Shown here piece after piece: positions 7,003 through 11,139 of a stretch of DNA of 11,139 nt. Where the stretch lies: NCBI GenBank assembly GCA_012964265.1, contig DTUH01000161.1:1-11139 (forward strand), in the 5' to 3' direction. Source of the stretch: Candidatus Lambdaproteobacteria bacterium (GTDB lineage: Bacteria > SAR324 > NAC60-12). Every line of letters starts with the position of its first letter. Position 1 is the first letter of the stretch. Position numbers and translations under genes: made by a program. A model generated the notes under the pieces. The model was not told where the DNA came from, searched no databases, and saw only the letters and a list, made by a program, of their open reading frames with translations.

Positions 7003-7030
7003 AAACTAGCACCATTGAGGATAAGATCAA
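7003..7030 (-). promoter_or_regulatory. Probable rnpB promoter
   Basis: On the minus strand TTGATC (7030-7025) lies 16 bases before TAGTTT (7008-7003), and the -10 is preceded by TGC, an extended -10 element. The predicted transcription start falls seven bases downstream, at the 5' base of helix P1 (6995). The -10 itself is a poor match, but the fit to the RNA end supports it. It lies within 40-65 bases of the gspG start region, so the two transcripts diverge from a very short spacer. Confidence 0.5.
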
Positions 7031-7066
7031 GCGAACTTCTTTTAACACACTCAGATTCGGACTCAG

Positions 7067-7541
7067 ATGAAAAAAAAAACAAAAGCAAATTACAGCAAAA
7101 GATACTCTGAATAGAAGAAAGAAACGCCGTCGCGGATTCAGTTTTATTGAAGTTATGGTTGTGATAATTATTCTTGGACTGCTTTCCAGTATTGTCGGCG
7201 TGTATCTTTTTGATTCTGCGGAAAAGGCAAAAGCAGATTCCACAAAAACCCAAATTAAAGGTTTGGAAACTGCGCTGGATCTTTATCGCCTTCACAATTC
7301 CCGCTATCCATCCTCGGAACAGGGACTAAAAGCCCTGCTCGGGAAACCGGAAGTAGGAGTGATTCCAAAAAACTGGAACGGCCCTTATTTAAGAGGAAAT
7401 AATTTGCCCGAAGACGGCTGGGGCAACCCATACCGTTATGTCAGTGTGAACGGTAAAAATTTTGAAATTATCTCACTTGGCGCGGACGGTACTGATGGCG
7501 GAACAGATCTGGATGCTGACATCAATTCCATCGATCTTTGA
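7067..7541 (+). CDS. gspG: Type II secretion major pseudopilin GspG, start out of frame across an A10 run
   Basis: GspG is the main subunit of the periplasmic pseudopilus that pushes exoproteins through the outer-membrane secretin. The prepilin cleavage site is RRRG/FSFIEVMVV (cleavage after the Gly at codon 7134), with Glu at mature position 5. A hydrophobic helix follows, then the family's globular motifs RYPSSEQGLKALL, WNGPYL, PEDGWGNPYRY and the calcium-site region SLGADGTDGGTDLDADI. The frame is open only from 7071 and contains no ATG, GTG or TTG before ATG 7155, which lies inside the transmembrane helix and would remove the cleavage site. The ATG at 7067 is one base out of frame: it is followed by ten A's, and with nine it would read into a basic leader (MKKKQKQITAKDT...) ending in RRRG. 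So this is a slippage-dependent gene, a homopolymer sequencing error, a CTG (7107) or ATT (7089) start, or a recent lesion. The stop abuts the gspH ATG. Confidence 0.9.
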
Positions 7542-8072
7542 ATGGCCTCCAAAGCTCAAGACCCAAGACTCTTAAGGGGCTTCACCTTTCTGGAAATTCT
7601 GGTGGTTTTGACATTGGTAGTCCTGCTGATGGGAATGGCCGTACCTCAATTTTTTGCCCTGTTTTCCAAACCGCATGAATCCGAATATAAGCATCTAAAA
7701 AGTGTCCTGAAAATTCTCCGCAACGATGCTGTCCTCAAAAGCACATCTTACTGCCTGCTCTTTGATTTGAAGACGCAGCAAATGATGACCACAGAAGAGG
7801 AAGATTCAGGCAATTGTTCTACAGAATTTTTACAAAATCCAAAAATTTTGAAACCACATTTTTTCCCTGAGAATCTCAGATTACGTGAAGCCAAGCTGGC
7901 AGAAACTAATTACAATTCCTCTGGAGCTGCTGCTGATTTGCTGAAAGTTCATATCAACAGTTCCGGATTTGTAACACCATTTTTTCTGCTATTTTCTCTG
8001 CCCGATTCTTCAATGTCCTGGCAAATTGAAAGTAAAGGCATCATGGGGAAGTTAGAACTGCGTGAACCATGA
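7542..8072 (+). CDS. gspH: Type II secretion minor pseudopilin GspH-like
   Basis: This is a 176-residue pseudopilin. Its leader of 13 residues ends in RLLRG, and cleavage between Gly13 and Phe14 gives a mature N terminus FTFLEILVVLTLVVLL with the conserved Glu at position 5, followed by one membrane helix. The rest is a divergent globular domain with RNDAVLKSTSYCLLFD, which matches the GspH-type pattern of a helix followed by a strand (Asn/Asp-Ala around residue 65). Assignment to GspH rests on size, this pattern and position between gspG and gspI in the usual order. The start directly follows the gspG stop (TGA then ATG with no gap), and the stop overlaps gspI by ATGA, so it is translationally coupled on both sides. 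GspH is a minor pseudopilin, thought to sit near the pseudopilus tip. Confidence 0.82.
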   Translation: MASKAQDPRLLRGFTFLEILVVLTLVVLLMGMAVPQFFALFSKPHESEYKHLKSVLKILRNDAVLKSTSYCLLFDLKTQQMMTTEEEDSGNCSTEFLQNPKILKPHFFPENLRLREAKLAETNYNSSGAAADLLKVHINSSGFVTPFFLLFSLPDSSMSWQIESKGIMGKLELREP

Positions 8073-8506
8073 ACAAAATTCAGTTCCTGAATATCCAGGT
8101 ACATAGGCACCGTCACAGTAACTCAAAACTCACCCATAAAGGATTCACCTTACTGGAGGTACTTGTTTCTCTTTCGATATTAGTGCTAACTTTGATGGCA
8201 CTTTACCAGTCATTTTCAACTTCAATTTTTGTACTATCTTCCACAACAAACTTGTGGAAAGCAATGTCTCACGCACAGAATGAATTATTAAAATCCGAGC
8301 GCGCAACAACCTCACCTCCTGTTTCACTCAGTCAGGGAGAGTTTGAAATTGACCATCCGATGAATGGTTTCCGATGGAAAAAAGATGTCCGGGACACCAC
8401 ACCTTTGCCCGGAATAAGGGTACGCCAAGTCAACTATAAATTGCTCTGGAACGAGGGTAAACACGAATATACCTATGATACGGATATTTACGTCAATCCC
8501 AATTAA
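8069..8506 (+). CDS. gspI: Type II secretion minor pseudopilin GspI-like
   Basis: The protein is 145 residues long. An unusually long leader, 25 residues with several His and Arg (VHRHRHS), ends in HKG. Cleavage after Gly25 gives FTLLEVLVSLSILVLTLMALY, the GspI-type N terminus with Glu5. A short globular part follows (WKAMSHAQNELL, GEFEIDH, GIRVRQVNYKLLW), typical of GspI in size and in the helix carrying A-x-N-E-L. GspI binds GspJ and GspK in the tip complex and helps initiate pseudopilus assembly. The start overlaps the gspH stop; the gspJ start follows 13 bases after its stop. No other Met or alternative start gives a shorter leader without losing the cleavage site. Confidence 0.85.
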   Translation: MNKIQFLNIQVHRHRHSNSKLTHKGFTLLEVLVSLSILVLTLMALYQSFSTSIFVLSSTTNLWKAMSHAQNELLKSERATTSPPVSLSQGEFEIDHPMNGFRWKKDVRDTTPLPGIRVRQVNYKLLWNEGKHEYTYDTDIYVNPN

Positions 8507-8510
8507 AGTC

Positions 8511-8514
8511 AGGA
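8511..8514 (+). promoter_or_regulatory. Ribosome binding site of gspJ
   Basis: AGGA lies five bases before ATG 8520 and is one of the few clear Shine-Dalgarno matches in the window. It favours ATG 8520 over the in-frame ATG at 8475, which lies inside gspI. Confidence 0.55.
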
Positions 8515-8519
8515 AAATA

Positions 8520-9266
8520 ATGAAAGGTTTCACCCTGCTGGAATTATTAATTTCTATCGCTTTGCTTGGTCTAGTGTTGTCCCTGCTTTACGGTGCGTTT
8601 TTCCAAATTTCAAATTCAACCCTGCAAGTAAAATCCACCCTGGAAACGCGCCAGGAATTAAGGCTACTTATGAAAATGGTGCTTGATGATTTGCAAAATG
8701 TTCAATATTTAAAACGCTTTGCAGAGTCCGGACAAACTCCTCAGCGGGAAACCGGTTTGATTGCAGAAATTAAACTGGGACCGGAAAATACTGAAACAGG
8801 AGAACTTGAAGAAGTGAGCAGCATCTATTTTCATACTGCAAACAAATCCCGCTTCTATCCGGAAGAGAAAGAACGTGACCCGGAACTGCATGAAGTGGCT
8901 TATACATTGGAGGAAAATCCGGACACAAAAACTTGGGAGTTTATCCGGCGTGAAGATTTTTATCTCGACCGAAATTTACGTGAGGGCGGAAAAAGTTATG
9001 TTTTGTCTGAGGCGGTCACGAAGTTTGAGTTAGAATTATTGGAAAGCGAGACCGCTCTCGCGGGTGGTGGATACCAGGAAAAATGGACAAAGGAATGGAA
9101 TTCTGATGAAAATGAATGTAATGATCCAATGGCAGCAGAAAATTTTTGTCTGCCCCGTGCCATCAAATTAACAATGGCCCTGAAAGGTGAAGATGAAAAA
9201 ACAGTTTCCGACACACAGGTCACAAATCTTTGCGTTCCACCCTGCAATCCTGAAATTTTCGAGTAG
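8520..9266 (+). CDS. gspJ: Type II secretion minor pseudopilin GspJ-like
   Basis: From ATG 8520 the protein is 248 residues. The leader is only MKG, and cleavage after Gly3 leaves FTLLELLISIALLGLVLSLLY with Glu at mature position 5. The following helix (STLETRQELRLLMKMVLDDLQNV) is characteristic of GspJ, as is the larger globular domain ending with LPRAIKLTMALKGED. Four Cys in the C-terminal quarter (NECN, NFCLP, NLCVPPC) could form periplasmic disulfides. The upstream in-frame ATG 8475 would add a basic 15-residue extension. It is rejected because 8520 has a good ribosome binding site. GspJ is a minor tip pseudopilin that acts with GspI and GspK. No gspK follows; the operon ends here with a probable terminator. 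Confidence 0.87.
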   Translation: MKGFTLLELLISIALLGLVLSLLYGAFFQISNSTLQVKSTLETRQELRLLMKMVLDDLQNVQYLKRFAESGQTPQRETGLIAEIKLGPENTETGELEEVSSIYFHTANKSRFYPEEKERDPELHEVAYTLEENPDTKTWEFIRREDFYLDRNLREGGKSYVLSEAVTKFELELLESETALAGGGYQEKWTKEWNSDENECNDPMAAENFCLPRAIKLTMALKGEDEKTVSDTQVTNLCVPPCNPEIFE

Positions 9267-9281
9267 AAAAAATGTTTTGAC

Positions 9282-9304
9282 GGACAGACTTGTCCTTCCT
9301 TTTT
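9282..9304 (+). terminator. Probable terminator of the gsp operon
   Basis: GGACA (9282-9286) and TGTCC (9291-9295) form a 5-bp stem with a GACT loop, followed by TTCCTTTTT. It lies 15 bases after the gspJ stop and directly before the converging yciO-like gene stop. The stem is short, so confidence is moderate. Confidence 0.5.
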
Positions 9305-9307
9305 CAC

Positions 9308-9925
9308 TTATATTTCGTCCAGCCAGTCCACACTTCCTTTACCCATTCTGCTGATTTCTGCTTCTCCATGACTGAAATCAATGATGGTCGAATTTTCCGC
9401 AAAAATAATTCCTCCATCCACAACTAGATCTACCTGTTTTTTATATTTTTCATGTAATTCGTGAGGATCTTCGTACAATTCGTCTGCTGAAATTCTCAGA
9501 CTGCAGCTTAAAATGGGGTGTCCAAAGGTAGTCACGATTTCGTTGGCAATCGGATGATCCGGCCAGCGCAGTCCGACGGTGCTTCGTGGGGTAAGCATCA
9601 TTTTTGGTACAATCTTTGAGGCCTTAAAGACAAAAGTATATGGTCCTGGCAGTTTCCGACGAAGCAGCTTAAAAACATGTGTTGGAATTCCCTGAGTGTA
9701 TTCCTGGACTTCGGTTTGATTAGCGCAGATGAATGTCAAAGGTTTTTTCTGATTCATCTTTTTAATTTGATACAGGCGCTTCATTGCCTTCTTACTGAAG
9801 ATACTACAGCCCAAGCCATAGACTGTATCGGTCGGATAAATGATAATTCCATCATTTTGAAGAACATCCACAACCCGTTGAATGAGTCGAGGCTGCGGAT
9901 TTATTGGATTGATACTCAGAAGCAT
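9308..9925 (-). CDS. Sua5/YciO/YrdC-family protein, YciO-like
   Basis: The YrdC fold binds ATP and threonine/bicarbonate in Sua5 and TsaC enzymes, which make threonylcarbamoyl-AMP for t6A37 tRNA modification. The YciO branch is a paralogue whose physiological role is unsettled. Visible motifs are IIIYPTDTVYGLGC, the basic segment KKMNQKKPLTFIC, LPGPYTFVFKA, TVGLRWPDHP and SCSLR. The last stands where Sua5/TsaC have a Ser-x-Asn motif, and together with RWPDHP it points to YciO. The end (DLVVDGG, STIIDFS, ISRMGKGSVDW) completes the single domain, and there is no extra Sua5 domain. ATG 9925 gives 205 residues, matching E. coli YciO (about 206). A TTG at 9946 would add seven hydrophobic residues. 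It is transcribed toward the gsp operon, stop facing stop. Confidence 0.88.
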   Translation of the reverse strand: MLLSINPINPQPRLIQRVVDVLQNDGIIIYPTDTVYGLGCSIFSKKAMKRLYQIKKMNQKKPLTFICANQTEVQEYTQGIPTHVFKLLRRKLPGPYTFVFKASKIVPKMMLTPRSTVGLRWPDHPIANEIVTTFGHPILSCSLRISADELYEDPHELHEKYKKQVDLVVDGGIIFAENSTIIDFSHGEAEISRMGKGSVDWLDEI

Positions 9926-9983
9926 GAGAAATAAACTAAAAGTCAAGTCCTTGCAATAAACTCATAGACTTAACAACGTTTCT

Positions 9984-10013
9984 ACTATACAGTGGTTTTT
10001 CATCGGCTGGTAA
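9984..10013 (-). promoter_or_regulatory. Possible yciO-like gene promoter
   Basis: On the minus strand TTACCA (10013-10008) is followed, after 18 bases, by TATAGT (9989-9984), a five-of-six -10 match. The start of transcription would fall near 9977, about 50 bases before ATG 9925. It lies in the 219-base gap between the barrel gene and the yciO-like gene, in which I see no credible small gene. Confidence 0.35.
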
Positions 10014-10144
10014 TGCATTTTCAACCGGCAAAACCATACCTTGGAATGCAGTAATTATTGAATGAAAAAGAGTGACACGAGCATAAAAAATCGGCCACCA
10101 TCCTTTCCAGGTATGCCTCAGAATGATTGAAACTTCGACCTTTT

Positions 10145-11139
10145 CTAAGTTCCAAGAGAGCCCAATGACAAGGGATAATTGATAAAAAGTGTCGGTGCAA
10201 TACCATCTTCGCCTTTGGCAAGGTCGAAACGGTAAATCAATCCCGATATAATTGCACGGAATCCAACACCAAAAGAGGATTTCATTTTTTGATGCAATCG
10301 AGAGATATCGTCGGCCACACTGCCGGTTTCATAGAAGAACGATGTCTGGAGAACTGTTCGTAATCCACCTAGAAAAATCCAGTTCATTGGAGTTCGTTTT
10401 TCTGAATAGTTTAGACGATATTCCAAAACATAATTTGAACTGTTTGCTGCGTAAAATCGCCCCTGACTATAAGCACGCATCCGGTTAAGTCCTCCCAAAG
10501 CAGTCGCTTTTGATGATCGGTTCCTTTTAAGCCAGTAGTTGATTCGTCTTGTTTCAGTATTCCGGCAAGCGACCGCCTCTTTTTCTAAATCACAACCCAG
10601 TCCAAATTTATTTCTTACTGCGTCTTCATCCACTAAACCTTTTTCAGTGATGTTGGAACGAGATTGAAATGCGTTAAACAAAAGAGAGTGAGTCTTAAAA
10701 AAGGGGAAATAGGCCGTTATATTAAGATCATCAACAGCATAGTCACTCAATTCGTTAAGACCATAATTTGTATTACTATGCAATAAACCAATACGAAGCC
10801 CCTCGCTGGGGTCTAAATGATTATCGGTTAGATCTATCTGAGTTCCGATTACATGGTCAACCCAATTTCGTTGGGGGGATTGGATATTTGAAAAATCATT
10901 ACCGTCAACATCAAAAATTTTTTCTAATTTTGTTCCTCCTGTGGAATAGGTGAGAAGGAATTCCAGACGCTGATTGTAAAATTGGGATTGAAAAGTAACA
11001 AAATTACTGTTGTACTTTTCTAAAGTCTGATAATAATCTTCTTTTCCTGAATCAATGCCCCGGTCATATGACCTGAAGGGCATATAAAAATCTGTAACCC
11101 CAAGGGAAAACAATAATTTTTCATCAATCACAGGAAATT
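10145..11139 (-). CDS. Omp85/BamA-TamA (D15 surface antigen) family outer-membrane beta-barrel, N-terminal part outside window
   Basis: This is the C-terminal barrel of an Omp85-family outer-membrane protein, about 331 residues visible; the frame is open to the window edge and continues beyond it. The sequence is a series of short amphipathic strands. The family's central signature is present as ALGGLNRMRAYSQGRF, equivalent to the usual LGG...LRGYxxGRF that carries the barrel-locking loop-6 motif, here MRAY in place of the common L/VRGY. The closing signature follows: TSFFYETGSVADD, then SSFGVGFRAIISGLIYRFDLAKGEDG, as in D15 proteins. The last strand reads APTLFINYPL, and an additional SLGSLGT follows, so the terminal aromatic residue typical of barrel signals is not at the very end. 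The GTG at 11131 is probably not the true start, because the frame continues upstream. POTRA domains, if any, lie outside, so BamA, TamA or another family member cannot be told apart. Confidence 0.85.
   Translation of the reverse strand, partial: FPVIDEKLLFSLGVTDFYMPFRSYDRGIDSGKEDYYQTLEKYNSNFVTFQSQFYNQRLEFLLTYSTGGTKLEKIFDVDGNDFSNIQSPQRNWVDHVIGTQIDLTDNHLDPSEGLRIGLLHSNTNYGLNELSDYAVDDLNITAYFPFFKTHSLLFNAFQSRSNITEKGLVDEDAVRNKFGLGCDLEKEAVACRNTETRRINYWLKRNRSSKATALGGLNRMRAYSQGRFYAANSSNYVLEYRLNYSEKRTPMNWIFLGGLRTVLQTSFFYETGSVADDISRLHQKMKSSFGVGFRAIISGLIYRFDLAKGEDGIAPTLFINYPLSLGSLGT

Noticed and set aside
6804..7295. Minus-strand open frame of 163 codons and the plus-strand frame at 6823-7110
   Set aside because: Both run through the RNase P RNA and show no protein-like pattern; the conserved rnpB blocks explain the sequence.
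8475..8519. Upstream ATG 8475 for gspJ
   Set aside because: It lies inside gspI and has no ribosome binding site; ATG 8520 has AGGA at good spacing and gives a normal short leader.
10021..10221. 66-codon minus frame between the barrel and yciO-like genes
   Set aside because: It overlaps the barrel's 3' end in another frame, has no motif and no convincing start signal.

Overview
The window looks like ordinary chromosome from a Gram-negative bacterium of moderate-to-low GC. Type II secretion pseudopilins, an Omp85-type outer-membrane barrel and a lipoprotein signal all point to a cell with an outer membrane. The mix of housekeeping genes with a MinD/FleN-like ATPase coupled to a RodZ-like HTH protein resembles deltaproteobacterial or SAR324-type genomes. 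That placement is an inference; no marker here fixes the taxon. Shine-Dalgarno sites are generally weak, and many genes are stop-start coupled.

Layout: (1) 1-2426, plus strand: the 3' part of a HIT-family hydrolase, a Ppx/GppA-type phosphatase, and the ribosome-assembly GTPase Era, with ppx and era overlapping by ATGA. (2) 2496-4046, plus: a 516-residue protein with two N-terminal membrane helices, a long acidic linker and C-terminal TPR-like helices. Converging on it, on the minus strand, is a small lipoprotein (4088-4474). (3) 4475-4781: a divergent intergenic region with a palindrome and a 9-bp inverted repeat flanking a TATAAT box. (4) 4782-6532, plus: a MinD/FleN-like ATPase overlapping a degenerate J-domain/RodZ-type HTH protein, a likely two-gene functional module. 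(5) 6612-6995, minus: the RNase P RNA gene rnpB, easily missed because spurious ORFs cover it. (6) 7067-9266, plus: a compact pseudopilin operon gspG-gspH-gspI-gspJ, without gspK, ending at a probable terminator. (7) 9308-11139, minus: a YciO/Sua5-family protein, and upstream of it the C-terminal part of an Omp85/D15-family barrel that runs off the window.

How the genes work together: GspG is the major pseudopilin, and GspH, I and J are minor pseudopilins of the type II secretion pseudopilus. The MinD-like/HTH pair is probably a spatial organiser or regulator of polar structures. Era and RNase P serve ribosome and tRNA maturation. The oddest point is gspG: no ATG, GTG or TTG start lies in frame upstream of its prepilin cleavage site. 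A good ATG start is one base out of frame, separated only by a run of ten A's. No mobile element, CRISPR array or tRNA gene was seen.
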